In this document: positions 21,535-33,143 of the stretch, one piece after another
Layout of the letters: each line of letters opens with the position of its first letter
Numbering within the stretch: position 1 is the stretch's first letter
Assembly (NCBI GenBank): GCA_963575745.1
Contig: CAUYUJ010019370.1
Coordinates: 509,703 to 573,702, forward strand
Length of the DNA: 64,000 nt
Direction: 5' to 3'
Source: Prorocentrum cordatum
Lineage: Eukaryota > Sar > Dinophyceae > Prorocentrales > Prorocentraceae
Program-made: the position numbers and the translations under genes
The notes under the pieces: generated by a model
Seen by the model: only the letters and a program-made list of their open reading frames with translations
Databases searched by the model: none
Told to the model about the DNA's origin: nothing

Positions 21535-22860
21535 GTAGCAGGCGTGGCACTTGAGCACCTCAAGGAGGAGCCGCCAAGGATGGTGACGGTTGCCGGGTCG
21601 CGCCCAGATTGTTGGGATGTCTCTGGAGGTTTGCTTGTTTGGTTGATCAGGCTTCTCTCTGTTAAGAGTCTGAAGCTCATCGTCGGGTAGCAGGTCTGGA
21701 CGCCGCTAGAGGTTGAGACATTTGCCCGTTCGCGCCCAGGTTGTGGTGATGTCTCAGGCGGTTCGCCTGCTTGGTTGATTCGGCTTTTCTGTATAGTTTC
21801 AGAGCCTCATGCTCGTCACGATGTAGCAGGCGTGGCACTCGAGCAAAACACCGCCAGGGTGGGCTCATTTGCCAGTTCGCGCCCAGACTCTGGGGATGTC
21901 TTGGTTGGTTTGCCTGTTTGTTAGTTTGCTCTGATCTTACTTCTTTATCAGAGCCCCATGCTCATCGCGGTGTGGCAGGCGTGGCATTCGAACACCCCAT
22001 CGTTGAGCCGCAGGGGTGGGGACACTTGCCAGTTCGCGCCCAGACTTTGGGGATGTCTCGATTGGTTTGCCTGTTTGGTTGTTCTGACCTTTTGTATGTA
22101 TCAGAGCCCTGTGCTCATCGCGGTGTGGCAGGCGTGGCACTTGAACACCCCATCGAGGAGTCGCCAGGGGGGAGGACATTTGCCCGTTCGCGCCCAGATT
22201 GTAGAGATATCTCTGGCGGTTTGCCTGTTTGGTTGATCATGTTTTTTGTTCAGACCCCCATGGTCATCGCGATGTATCCAGCGGGGCAATTGAGCAAACC
22301 AAGGATGAGCCGCTAGGGGTGGGGTGACATCAGATGTTGGTGATGTCTCAGGCGGATCTTGCTTGGTTGATCAGACTTCCCACTCGCTTCAGATCCCCAT
22401 GCTCATTGCGATGTAGCAGTGTTGCGCTTGAGCAACACCCAAACAGGAGCCGCCAGGGGTGGGGACATTTACCCAGTCGCACCCAGAGTGTGGTAATGTC
22501 TCAGGTGGTCTGCCTGCTTGGTTGATCAGACTTTTCTCTCGTGTCAGAGCCCCATGCGCATCACGATGTATCAAGCGTGGCACGTGAGCACGTTAAGATG
22601 GAGCCGCGAGATGGTAGGACATTTGCCCGTTCGTTCCCAGATTGTGGGGATGTCTCAGACGGTTCGCCTGTTTGGCTGATCGCAATGTATTCTTCGTCAG
22701 AGCCACAAGCTCATCGCGATGTGGCAGGCGTGATGCTTGAGCAAATTCCAAAGAGGAGCGGCCAGGGGCGGGGACATTTACCCAGTCGCGCCCAGATTGT
22801 GGGGATGTTTCAGACGGTTCGCCCGTTTTGTTGATGAGATTTTCTCCAGAGTTGAATGAT
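21535..22860. repeat. tandem array, about 150-bp unit, nine copies
   Basis: The landmark GCAGGCGTGGCAC recurs near 21,538, 21,826, 21,975, 22,128, 22,276 (diverged), 22,417, 22,569 and 22,722. Each unit carries CCGCCAGGGGTGGGGACATT, TCGCGCCCAGATTGTGGGGA, GTCTCAGGCGGTTTGCCTG, TTTGGTTGATCAG and CAGAGCCCCATGCTCATCGC. Divergence is modest. A weaker tenth unit is near 22,980-23,040. Confidence 0.9.
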
Positions 22861-25115
22861 CATTGCGATGTGCGTTGAAGGAAAGGTCGCTCGCGCCCGG
22901 ACCTGCGTGAGCGAAGTCTCGCTCATGCTCGGACTCATTCATGCTCAGACACTCGTGAAGGGAAGATGCTGGCATAAGTCTCAAGATCATCCCGTCATCG
23001 CTGGCATGACATTTAGGCATTCCAAGGGGGGGCCGCCACGGTTCTCTGAATCGCCACATGTTAAGATTCTCTTATTCAGCTACGCGCAGACGGGATTGCC
23101 AGGACCTGAGGTGCACGTATGGGGATCTCCGCGTCGTTTATGGGGTGGGGACTGCGAACCCAGACCCCCGGATCAGAGATGCCTTCCCTGACCACCCCGG
23201 CGTTGTGCTTGGGAAGGCTCGGAGTGGGTAGGCTGGGCGTGACGGAGGGAGGGAGGAATGGGGAGAAGGGAGGGGCCAGGGGGATGAGGGAGTAAAGGAG
23301 AGGCTGGAGCAAGGGGTGCGGAAGGCTGAGGGGATATGGGAGAGGGGAGAAGGAAGAGTGAGGGCGGACTGTTTGGACTCAGCCTGGCGTTACCTCACTT
23401 GTACGCAACCATTGAGAACGGAGGGAGGAGGGAGGAAGGGCAGAAGGTTGCAAGAGGAGGAGGAGGAGGAGGAGGAGGAGGAGGAGGAGGATGGAAGGTG
23501 CCCGGTGGGAGCGAGGGCTGGGGGAGAGGAGAAGCAGGAAGGAGGAATGACGACGGAGGATGCCCAGTGACTTCCTCCAGCCGTCGGCGCAGCAGTCCGG
23601 TTCCCTCTCTTTGGATTCAAAGAAGGGGGCCAGCCAGGGCTTGTTCTCTATGTCGGGCGGTGCCAAGGGGGTCACCACTAGGGGGGTTACCAGTTTCGCT
23701 TGGGAGCCGAGGTTCTAGGATCGAAGCTCGAGGCGGCTTTTGGACGCGTGGGGTCATTTTGTAAGGCTCTGGAGTGTTCTTTGGGGCCCACTTTCTCTAG
23801 GAAATTGTGTTTCCTTGAGGAAGGGGTGACCCTCCTAGTGGTGACCCTCCTTGGCATTGCCTCACTATCTTGCCCCAAGGGCAATCTTTGTAGGCCTGAT
23901 CGTTTTTTGTTTTCAGCGCCCAGCATCATTCCTTCGCCCTCGACCTCCTCCCGCCGTTCGCAGCCCGCCTCGGCAGTCGTGAGTCATAGGTGCGCGATTC
24001 CAGCACGTTTTCCAACGAGACGCTCCCGCATTGGTCGAAGACAACGCGGAAGTGTCACGTGGCAGAGCCTCGTGCCTGTGAAGTTCGACCAACAAATAAG
24101 CTTCCTGGTCTGTTGAGACTCTGTCTCTTCCGTTGGGTCTCGGATGTCACGCCGAAGTCTACCGTATTGTTGGACGTTCCGCATGCCCCTGCCAGCCCAT
24201 ATAGAAATTTAATCGCTTCGCTCATGCCGCCGGCCCTGGAGCCCTCTTTAGGGCCTCTTGGGGGCCTCTTGGGGACCTCTTGGGAGTCTCTTGGGGCTCT
24301 TTGGCGGCGTTTTGGAGGCCCCCAGGGCCTCTTGGGGGGCTCTTGGGGGTAGTCGATTGCGGCTCCCCCATCGGAGGCCACGATCCTCGTGAGGGGTGTC
24401 GAAAAATACCCTCCCTTGGAGTGGTCTGGTGGCTTCTCCCGGGCTTCTCTCAGGACCTTGCCGGGGTACTTTTCGTCCGGGGGCCCCCAGGGGCCGCTCC
24501 GCGCGCGCGAACTAGAAATATTGTTAACAAGTTACCGGAGATCTTAGCACGCCTCTGGCCCGTTGGGCCGGCGAATTATACCCAGGAGTCAACTGGAGAA
24601 GCCGTTGCGGATTTCTCAATCAGGAAGATTGTTGAAGACATGTCGGGCCACGTTTGGGCGTTGCTGGGGCGATTCTGAAATCCTTTTTGGACTCGTGCTG
24701 GGCCTGTCCTAGGCCTCAGCGGCCCTCTTTGGGGCATTTTGGAGATTGGAGGACATCACAATCTCGCCGGACAAGTCTGGCGGGGGTGGCGCCCCCCCCT
24801 CGCTGATGACGAAACTCGGAGGACGTTTTTGGAGGATCGAGACCCTCCAAATTGAAGGCTGGACCTCCGTTCTGGATATTTCTGCCCCTCGATTCTGCAG
24901 TTGTGTTTCGACCTGAATGCTTTTCCGTCAAGATGAGGCTCGACGTCCAGAGGGGGACCGAATTGAAGAGCCTCGCCCCGCCCGTCGGAGCTGGAAGCAC
25001 CGTTTCCTGGGGAACTGATACAGTGAGCATTGTGGATATTGGGCGGGTTTTGGATATTGACGAGAAGGAGGTGAAATGATGATGAGGGGGATGAGTCAGA
25101 AGGACAAGGACTACG
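22861..25115. other. mostly unassigned DNA with short repeats
   Basis: Contains a GGA tract (23,455-23,492) and a CCTCTTGGGG repeat cluster (24,240-24,350). A 75-codon plus-strand frame ending 25,079 (with VSWGTDTVSIVDIGRVLDID) might be an upstream exon, but no family was recognised. Confidence 0.45.
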
Positions 25116-25119
25116 AGAA

Positions 25120-25482
25120 GGGCGACGAGGAGAATGAGGAGGAGGAGGAGAAGCAGGAGGAGGAGGAGGAGGAACGAGCAGGACATTGAGGAGACTGGAG
25201 GACGGACGCTGATGATGGTTGTGGTGACGGGGAGCAAGAGCGGGTGGAGAACAATGGGCAACGGGTTGAGGAGGAGGAGGGGGAGGAGAACGGATGAGGG
25301 CGAGGGAGACGGCGACGACGACGAGGTGGACAAGGAGGAAGAGGAGGAGGAGGAGGAGGAGACGGAGGAGGAGGAGGAGGAGGAGGAGGAGGAGGAGGAG
25401 GAGAGAAGGAGCAGGAGGAGGAGGAGGAGGAGGAGGAGGCGGAGGAGGAGGAGGAGAAGAGGAGGACTGGGAAAGGATTTAG
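25120..25482. repeat. (GGA)n purine tract
   Basis: Long GGA/GAG tract on the plus strand, with a nearly pure run at 25,340-25,460. It ends about 40 bp before the ubiquitin-protease exon. Confidence 0.95.
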
Positions 25483-25522
25483 GGCGCGGAGTAGCACGTT
25501 AGCATGAGAGGGCGCGCGGCAG

Positions 25523-26348
25523 GCAGGGTGGGCCTGCGGAACCTTGGCAACACGTGCTTCATGAACGCAGGCCACGTGGTCGCCCCCCTCTCTCGGCTCC
25601 CTCCTCTGGAGGAAAGAGGGAGTGGGGGGTGAGTGGGATGGCAAGGAGGAGGAAGAGCAGGAGGAGGAGGAGGAAAGGGAGGAGGAGGAGGAGGAGGAGG
25701 AGGAGGAGGAAGGCCACATGCAGGGTCCAACCCCCGCGTTCGCCCCCTCGCACCGCGCCCGGGCGCGCTCGCGCGCCTCCAGGGGGGCCGGCCTTGGCCC
25801 GCCGGCCGCCGGCCAGGGACAGCAGGAGGTGCGGGGAGCGGCGTGCGGCCTCGCTGGCGAGCCACAAGCGGGACATCCACAACAGCTGTCAAGCAGTGGC
25901 GAAGCGTCCTGGCTTGCCTATAGCCCTACCGAACGATGTCTTTTGCGGTTTCCACGAAGTGTTCTTAGAACATGTCTGGCGGAGTGTTGCTTTGTTTTAT
26001 CACATCGGGTTTATGGTCTAAGAAAACTGTTTTTGTTCTTGGGACACTTTTCGGTTCTAAGAACATTTCGTGGTAGGATTATAGGAATGCTGGGACGGTC
26101 GGTTCCTGCTCAAAGTTGTCGAGTTACAAGCCGGATGTCGACATGAGTAAGTCCGAGGGGCCCTGAGGGCATCATCGGGAGGTCTTCAGAATACCCGAAG
26201 GCGCCTGGGGACGTGCATAGGGTCCCCAGAGAAATCGATGGACAACCGGTCGAATGTTTGAGGCTTCCTCGACGGAACCCCCTTGCCCCTCGTCCTCCTG
26301 CTGCCCCTATTCCTCCCCCCCTCCCCTTCTTCCTCCTCCACCTCATCT

Positions 26349-26380
<32 letters not shown>

Positions 26381-29049
26381 AAAAAGAAAGAGATGTACTA
26401 CATATATATGTATATAAGAGAGAGAGAGAGAGAGAGATAACAAAAAGAGAGAGAGAGAGAGAATGAGATAATGAGAGAGAGAGAGAGAGAATGAGAGAGA
26501 GAGAAACAACAAAGAACCACATACATATAGGGATATATACATACAGATATAGAGAGAGAACAAACAAAACGGATCCGCGCCAGGTCGTCTGTTTTTTGCG
26601 TCGTTGCTCTTTCAAGGGAAGGGGGGTGGGGGCGCGCCTCGAACGCACAGGGGACTGCGGTCAACCCCAATCCTAACGACGCCAGCGCGCGCGGCTCCCG
26701 ACGCACACGTGCTCAAGAGAAGAAGTTGAGGAACTCGAGGCACGGGAGACAAAGGAGGAAGAGTAGGAAATTTCCGAGGATCGAGGCGCAGATTGGGAAT
26801 CGCGGAGGAGTGCAGTGGTGATGGAAAGTTTGGGATAATATGTTTCTGCGCTCGCCGGTCGATTCGCGCTCGTCCAAGATGCCTCCAGACAGCCCGATGA
26901 GTTCAGAATGTGCACGCCGAACGACGCAATCGCTTTATCAAAGGACGTTCCTCGAAATTCGCTCCCACGCCTGTTGATTTCAGTCCACATCCGATTGGCT
27001 GTCCTCCGCCAAGCTATTCCAAGATGATTTCAGGTCGCCGGAAGAGCTACTGCAAAATGCCACCCTGAGCATGGCATTCGAAATTCGAACCCCGTTGGCA
27101 CAGAGTTGGAATTCCTGAGACCATTCTCCAAGGGTGGAAAAGGGGGGCATTTGTTGTATCGATCGGTTGTACTCCAAGATGCCCTGATGCCCCAATGCCG
27201 CCAAGATAACCGCCAACATAGTTTGGATTGTGGGGATAACGACAATGATGCAGTGGATGAGAAGAAACATGAGTATGCATAATCTGCGGAGAAGGCTGAG
27301 GAACGGCGAGATGCTCTTCGACCCCGCGTGACTCTACAATCGCCTGGCCTCCGCTCTCCATTCGTTTAGATGTCGGAAGGTTCAAGGCCGAACGTACGCG
27401 GCGCTTTGGCATAGCCGCACTACTGACATCCACCCATTTTCGGTCCGTTTTGAACCAGAGGGCCGTTGAGACGAATTCGCGGCACGGCGGGACGGCGCTC
27501 GTGCGATATCCATACGGTGAGTAGGGATCCTGTCCCCGTCCGTGCATTTGGAGGGGACTGTGAACACGAAACTAGTTGGTGCGCAGCGCCAGTACCAGAA
27601 TTGCATGTTGGAAGCGGCCCGTCATCCTTCTGATTAGGTGTTGGGGATTCCCAAAACGAGCTTGTGAGGTGCTGCAACGAGATCCGCTCTTCTGGGATAC
27701 GTGCCCTCCTCCACCAGCGGTGCAAAGGTGTAACACACGATGTAACTTGACCACATGCCACCCGTGTCAGCGCTGACACGAAAACGGTATTTTGACAACG
27801 ATTCATTTCCCATCAGTAAATTTGTTGTTGGACGTGGCAAGTTGTACGGCCACATGTGTGAAGTCTTTTGGGCGACACGCCCTGCCTGCCATATCGACAC
27901 GTCTGGTGGTGCGACGAGAAGGAATTACTCATAAGGAAGAGGTGTTGCGGAGGAGGAGGACGATGATGATGATGATGCTGATGATGAGGAGGAGGAGGAG
28001 GAGGAGGAGGAGGAGGAGGAGGAGGAGGAGGAGGGGGAGTATGGGGAGGACGGGACAAAAGAGAAGACTTCCTGTCCTTGCTCCCGACAGCAAGGGGGAT
28101 GATGAGGAAGAGAAGTAGGGCAGGAACAGCTGGGAAGGGAGACTCGGGGGAGGGGGGGGGGCGCCGATTGAGTTGGAGGACGCCGACGAGTAATTGCGCG
28201 CATGGGTGGACCAGGACGAAGAGGAGGAGGAGGAGGGGGAGGGGGAAGAGGAGGAGGAGGAGGACGACGACGCGGACGACGCGGACGACGCGGACGACGG
28301 GGACGACGACGACGACGAAGACGAGGACGAGGAGGACGAGTAAGATTAGGGTGGATGATGGCACGGAGCAGAAGCCTGAGCAAGTGCAGGAGAACCAGGC
28401 AGTTCCAGTCGTTACAGTTGCAGTCGTAGGTCTGCGTGTATTCGTGAGCAACCAGGGGAGCGAGAGTACATACCGAGACGATCGCAGTCACAAGCGCGGG
28501 AGTAGTTGGCAGGACTTCGGGGACATGATCATGAGCCAGAGATTGTGCGTGATGGTTATGAGAGGATGGGCTGGAAGAGGAGGATGAAGAGGTGCACGGA
28601 GCAGGGAGCAGGAGGAAGGTGGGAGGGAGGTGGTTGGTAGAATGGGGGCCGGGAGGGAAGTGGGAGGATGAAGAGGGAAAGAGGAAATGGAAGAAGGATG
28701 GCAGAGGAACGGGAATGGGTCAGCATGTGTGGGAGAGGAGGGGGATTGCATGTTGGTTCTCACCGGTACAGGGCCCACCCACGGGGAGGAGCGGGTGCTC
28801 CGGTGGGGGGTAAATTCCACTTGGGTGGGCGAGGAGGAGGGGAGGGGGAATGGGGAAAGCGGTGAGGAGCAACAGTAGTAGAACGAGGAAAGTCAGGAGG
28901 AGGAAGAAGAGAGGAGGGAGGGAGGGATCGGGAGAGGAGGAGGAGGAGGAGACACGAATGAGGGGTATCCGAACGGACGATGACGTCGCCGCAGCCAGGC
29001 CTGCAGTGCCTGAGCCACATCGAGCCCCTGGCAGAGTTTTGCCTGAACG
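25523..29049 (+). CDS. ubiquitin-specific protease fragment, two tiny exons
   Basis: Exon a (25,523-25,570, or from ATG 25,504) encodes GRVGLRNLGNTCFMNA, the USP/UCH Cys box. The catalytic Cys codon is 25,555-25,557, preceded by the oxyanion Asn (NLGNTC). Exon b (28,999-29,049) encodes GLQCLSHIEPLAEFCLNG, the segment that follows directly in USP peptidases. Joining G-25,570 to GC-28,999 restores an unbroken frame: FMNA-G-LQCLS. USPs (peptidase family C19) remove ubiquitin from proteins in cytosol or nucleus. The donor after exon b appears to be another GC (29,050). The His and Asp boxes and further exons were not found in the window, so the gene is incomplete, dispersed over larger introns, or dead. 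Catalytic activity cannot be judged. Confidence 0.7.
26345..26515. repeat. (GA)n microsatellite
   Basis: AGAGAG tracts with interruptions including ATATATGTATATA. Frames here are artefacts. Confidence 0.95.
27945..28345. repeat. two (GGA)n tracts flanking a short spacer
   Basis: GGA runs at 27,945-28,035 and 28,215-28,263, the latter grading into GACGACGCG units by 28,320. Confidence 0.95.
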
Positions 29050-29084
29050 GCAGCGCCCCAGCTCCTCCCTGCACCCCTCAAAGT

Positions 29085-29280
29085 GATGGTGATGAGGACG
29101 TGGGAGTGAGGGCGGAGGGGGGAGGGAGAGCGGAGGGAGGAGGAGGAGGAGGAGGAGGAGGAGGAGGAGGAGGAGGAGCAGGAGGAGGAGGAGGAGGAGG
29201 AGGAGGAGGAGAAGAAGGACGAGGAGGAGGACGAAAAGGAGGAGGAGGAGGAGCAGGAGGAGGAGGAGGGAGGAGGACAC
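29085..29280. repeat. (GGA)n microsatellite
   Basis: Purine-rich GGA tract directly downstream of the second ubiquitin-protease exon, probably inside the next intron. Confidence 0.95.
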
Positions 29281-29680
29281 TGGGAGCTGGAGGAATGGGG
29301 AGGAGGGAGGAGCGGTAGGAAGATGGGGTGTGAAGGATAGAGGAGGGGGAAGGTGGAGAGGGAGGAATGGAAAAAGATGAGGAGGACGATGAGGACGACG
29401 CCGATGGGGGAGTTTGTGGGGGAGAAGGAGGAGGAAGAGGCAACCATAGATGCGAAGACGAAACACAATGGATGGGATGATAACGAGGATGTGGACGAGC
29501 GCGGCGAAGGATGAGGAGCATGATGTCAAACATGAGATTGACAATGTATCCAGGACCAACATGTGTGGTTGCGTCGCTGCCAGCCAGCGTCAGCGCGTGC
29601 CTGCCCGATGGGTCAAAGCGACCCCAAACCAGGGGCACCGACCGTCTGAAGAGTCTGCTTTACCCTCATAGCTTCTGTGG
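29281..29680. other. no gene seen
   Basis: No recognisable exon. A minus-strand frame with GSDATTHVGPGYIVNLMFD (near 29,520-29,600) is protein-like but unidentified. Confidence 0.4.
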
Positions 29681-29890
29681 GGCATCCGAAGGCCTCCTGG
29701 GCTCGTTCGAGGGGCTCATGGGGGCTTCTTGGGGCCACACTGCTACCAAACACGCTCTTCCTCAACGACCGGGCTACGATTTGGAGTGCTTGGGGGGCGT
29801 CTTAGGGGTCATCATGGGCCGTCATGTGGCTCTCTTCGGGCCGTCATGGGGCTCTCTTCTGGCCGTCTTGTGGCCTTGTTGTCGCGGAAT
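29681..29890. repeat. CTTGGGGC-type repeat cluster
   Basis: TCTTGGGGCC and GGCCGTCATGGGGCTCTCTT units: the reverse-strand orientation of the CCCCAAGA family. Confidence 0.75.
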
Positions 29891-29916
29891 AAACACATGA
29901 AATAAACAAAACCTTT

Positions 29917-30044
29917 CAGAGGTCCGCGCGGATTTCTTGGATCGGCGCTGGACCCCCTCCCTGGCGCGCGGAGCTCGCCAGAGGCATCGCCGGGGGCGCC
30001 GCCAGGGGGTCAGCGCCGATCCGAGAAATCCTCACGGACCTCAG
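29917..30044. mobile_element. foldback element family B, complete copy
   Basis: The arm starting at 29,920 (AGGTCCG, then GGATTTCTTGGATCGGCGCT) pairs with the arm ending at 30,041 (AGCGCCGATCCGAGAAATCC, then CGGACCT). The arms are about 45 bp with a few mismatches. CAG flanks both ends (29,917-29,919 and 30,042-30,044), a possible 3-bp target duplication. A degenerate relative is at 1.25-1.35 kb. Confidence 0.75.
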
Positions 30045-30299
30045 ACATGTTATGTTTATGTAATGATTTTGTTCCCGGTGTTGGATCCGCCAAACTAGCC
30101 CGAATGCAGTCAATACGCTGAAATAAGGACCAATTTGGGAGTCAGGAGGGGCTTTGGTTTTCGGGCCGTGCCTTAGATCTATGTCGGGGAACCTCTTCGT
30201 GGCTGAGGCTCGCCGTGGCCAGAAATGCCCCTTCGTTCCTCATTCCGCGTTCCTTCTGGTAGTGCGATGACTGTACATGCTTCAGGCTCCCCACCGGTC

Positions 30300-30640
30300 G
30301 TTGCAGGACGACCCCCATGAGGTCTCGCAGGAGCGAGCCCAGGGCCACCCGGAAGCGCCCCCCAAGAGGGGCCCCAGGAGCGCCCAGAGGCAGCCCAGGA
30401 GAGCCCCAAGAGGGCCTCCAGAGAGTTGCAAGCAAAGACATGCCTGCGTCTTCACAAAAATAGCGACGAGAGGTTCTTGATCATGTTCGGCCTCTGCGAG
30501 CCCTCACTGGGCTTCGGGTTCGTCCAAAAACGACTCGGGACGTCCTGGGGAGCTCAAGACGGCCCAAGACGGTTCCAAGACCGCTCTGGACGATGCCCTA
30601 GGTGGTCCCAAGTCGGCCTCGCGACAGCTCAGGGCATGTC
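30300..30640. repeat. CCCCAAGAnGG repeat cluster
   Basis: Short Pro/Arg-coding repeat units such as GGCCCCAGGAGCGCCC and GCCCAAGACGGTTCC. Confidence 0.7.
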
Positions 30641-31210
30641 AAGCGTGCCAGCAAAGGCGCCCGAACGGGATTGACTCCGCAAGAGGGGCCCCACGAGCAT
30701 CCCCGTGGGGCCCCAATGCTTCTACGGAGGACAGCCCTCAGCTTGCCTCTCGGACCCTGGCCCCCACCGAGTCAGGGGTCGACTGGCGGACCAAGGGGCC
30801 CTCGCCAGCGAGCACGCAGGGCCACGTACGTTCTGATCCGACGCGATTCGATCGCCAGCCAGGGCCGCGATGCCGATTCGATTCGGTTCGGTTCGCCAGC
30901 ATCTGCCAAGGCCAGCCGGAGCCAGGCGCGGCGGTTCGCTTTCGATTCGATTTGGGGCGTTTATTTGTCGATCCGATCCGTTCCCAATCCGATCAGATTT
31001 TTAGCGATTCGATTCAGCTCAGGTCTGGCAGGAGGGGGTGATTCCTCTCTCCTTCCTTCTCCATCGTCCCTCCTCCTTTCCTCTCCCCTTCAGCACGGCG
31101 GGTCCCAGCAGCACCACCCGCTACAGCACAGTCCACAAGCACCGCGCCGTCTCTTGGCACCGCTGGCACCACAAGACCATTCGCTGAGACAGCATCCAGC
31201 GGCACTCTTC
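30641..31210. other. no gene seen
   Basis: Contains GATTCGATTCGGTTCGG-like short repeats (30,835-31,015) and a pyrimidine-rich stretch. Nothing coding recognised. Confidence 0.45.
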
Positions 31211-31214
31211 ACCG

Positions 31215-31358
31215 AGCGCGTTCCACTACTCGCAAAGTGCATACTCGCAAACGTTCGAAACAAGAACATAGTTTAGCCTCAACGTGATGGATCGTAAATC
31301 CCAATTGGCTGATCCAGGCCACTTGCGAGTAGTTGCTGTGCGAGTAGTGGAACGCGCT
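31215..31358. mobile_element. foldback element family D
   Basis: 144 bp. The left arm AGCGCGTTCCACTACTCGC (31,215-31,233) is perfectly inverted at 31,340-31,358. A second inner inverted pair, ACTCGCAA/TTGCGAGT, lies at 31,243-31,250 and 31,323-31,330. No coding capacity and no clear target duplication. Confidence 0.8.
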
Positions 31359-31845
31359 TGACTAACATTGACCCCCAGCCAGCAGCGCCAATCGCATCAG
31401 CACCACTTGCCGCACCACGGCTCCCAGCACGGCCGCTCTCGGCCGACAGCTCGCAGCAGCCGCAGTTGGCAGTACCATGGCCTCCAGCACTGCCGGCACC
31501 GCTGGCCTCACGGCTTCCATGTACCACTCGCACAGATACCGTCCAGCGGCCGCGGCTCACACCAAGGCCGGTACTAACACCATCATTAGCAGCAGCAGCA
31601 CCACTACCAGCACGATGGCCAGTGCCAGAACCTCGGTCTCCATCACAGTGGCCACCAGCAGTACCTCTCGCAGCAGTCCCATGTAGGCCACGGGCACACG
31701 ACGGGCGCCAGCAGCAAGCGCTGAGCTGCACGGCACATGTTTGACACTTGGCGCATCCCTGGCCCATCCTGAAACGATTGCCAGCCAGGTTGCCCTGCCC
31801 ATGACAGTTCAACACCATGCATGCAGACGTCAATCGCCAAAGGCC
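31359..31845. other. no gene seen
   Basis: CAGCACC-rich DNA giving Ala/Pro/Ser-rich frames on both strands. No domain recognised. Confidence 0.4.
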
Positions 31846-32420
31846 TTCGCGGATCTTTCGCTTCGTGGAGGCGTCTTGGATCTCTTTTGGGGCAATTTTG
31901 GACGTCTTTGGGATGGGGCTCTCTTGCGGGCCCTCTTGGGGACATCTTGCAGAACATCGATGAAACAAAGGGACGGCGTATATCACAATTCCCCCTCGTC
32001 GGAGCCCTCAAAATCGCCCTTTGGGGCCATGTAGGCTGTAGGGGCGCTCTTGGGCTTGGGACCGTCTCACTCACAGCCCTCCTAGGCCCCTCTTGGGGCT
32101 CTTGAGCGATCTTGGAGGCATCTTGAGGGTTTGTACGCTCATCGGAGGAGAAAGCGCCATAATTCTCAAATCACTGATTTCCCACATATATATATATATA
32201 TATGTACAGATATTCGCACACTCGTCCAGAGTGTCCCCGACAGCTTCAGAAGCCTCCAAGATCGTGCCCGGACGGGCCAACAAAAAGCATCAAGAGTGCC
32301 CCATAGACGGTCCCAATACAGCCCGAGCCAATCCCACGACGCCACAGAAGCGCCCCCAAGGCCCCAAGCCAGCCCAAGATGAGCCCCAAACAGCCCCAAT
32401 ATGGCTTTAAGAGAACCCAG
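31846..32420. repeat. CTTGGGG / CCCCAAG repeats in opposed orientation
   Basis: 31,850-32,110 carries CTCTTGGGG-type units. 32,240-32,420 carries the reverse type (GCCCCAAGGCC, GCCCCAAACAGCCCC). A (TA)n tract (32,186-32,203) lies between them, so the whole block is roughly inverted about the TA tract. Confidence 0.7.
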
Positions 32421-33105
32421 CCAGGGTGCCCAAGTCCTTCAGACAGTCGAACAGAGTACCCCTCCATAACAGTTGAGCCCAGGCTGGCCTTAAAAAAAAA
32501 ACAAGTTGAGCCCAAGCTGGCCGCCTGCCGTATCTTTCCTGCCACTATCATAATCCCTCCTCTCTCATCCGTTCTCCCCCTCTTCCCTCATCATTCTGCC
32601 CCCCACTCCCGCCCGGACATGCCTCCCATTCTCTTTCAATCCTTCTTTCCCTCTTTGCACTTCTTAACCCCCCTCCGCCTCCATCTCCAGATTGCTTCCG
32701 CTGCATTCCTCTGCCATCTCTCCTCCCTGCCCGTGCTCCGTCTGTAGCTTCCTCCGTTCCCTCCCCCTCCTGCCTTCTCCCTCTCGTGCCTCTGCCTCCA
32801 GACATCCTGCCCTCTGCCTTCTGCCCCCATCCATCCTTCCTCCCTCCTCTCCCGTCTCTTCTTCATCCCGCCTCTTTCTTCCGCCTTCCCATCTCCCCAT
32901 GTTTCTCCCCGCTGCCCGCCGTCTCACCCCCTCATCTATCTCTCCCTAGCATCCGCCTCCTCCCTCCACTGTCCCTGCTCTTGCATGAGCATCCTTCCTC
33001 CACCGTCCCTCTCCCCATTTCCGTCCTCCTTCGGCATGGTTCACTTCCGTCCTGCCCCTTCTTTCTCACCCGTAAGGTTCCAGCAGAGATTCGCCCCGCC
33101 GGACT
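32421..33105. other. pyrimidine-rich, no gene seen
   Basis: C/T-rich on the plus strand throughout (CCTTCCTCCCTCC-type). A short duplication, GTTGAGCCCA(G/A)GCTGGCC, lies at 32,471-32,521. Confidence 0.5.
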
Positions 33106-33143
33106 AGAACCTAAGCGCGCGCGAAGCGCGCGTGGTTCTAGCA
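33106..33143. repeat. CTAGAACC palindrome, copy 1
   Basis: Outer CTAGAACC/GGTTCTAG arms around a GCGCGCGC-GAA-GCGCGCG core. The same unit is at 39,506-39,546, with a degenerate one at 18,662-18,700. Confidence 0.85.

Larger units (their letters stand above)
25571..28998 (+). other. 3.4-kb GC-AG intron of the ubiquitin protease
   Basis: Begins GCCACG and ends GCCAG, with AGGC spanning both borders (25,569-25,572 and 28,997-29,000). Contents: GGA tracts at 25,650-25,712, 27,945-28,035, 28,215-28,345 and 28,905-28,955; a GA microsatellite at 26,345-26,515; and a perfect GTGTCAGCGCTGACAC palindrome at 27,765-27,780. No other exon was recognised. Confidence 0.55.

Noticed and set aside
21535-22860. 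CRISPR-like array
   Set aside because: The whole ~150-bp unit is repeated, with no short direct repeats separating unique spacers, no cas genes, and a eukaryotic context.
27765-27780. Perfect 16-bp palindrome GTGTCAGCGCTGACAC as an operator
   Set aside because: No associated promoter or gene; eukaryotic intronic context, so a bacterial-style operator is implausible.
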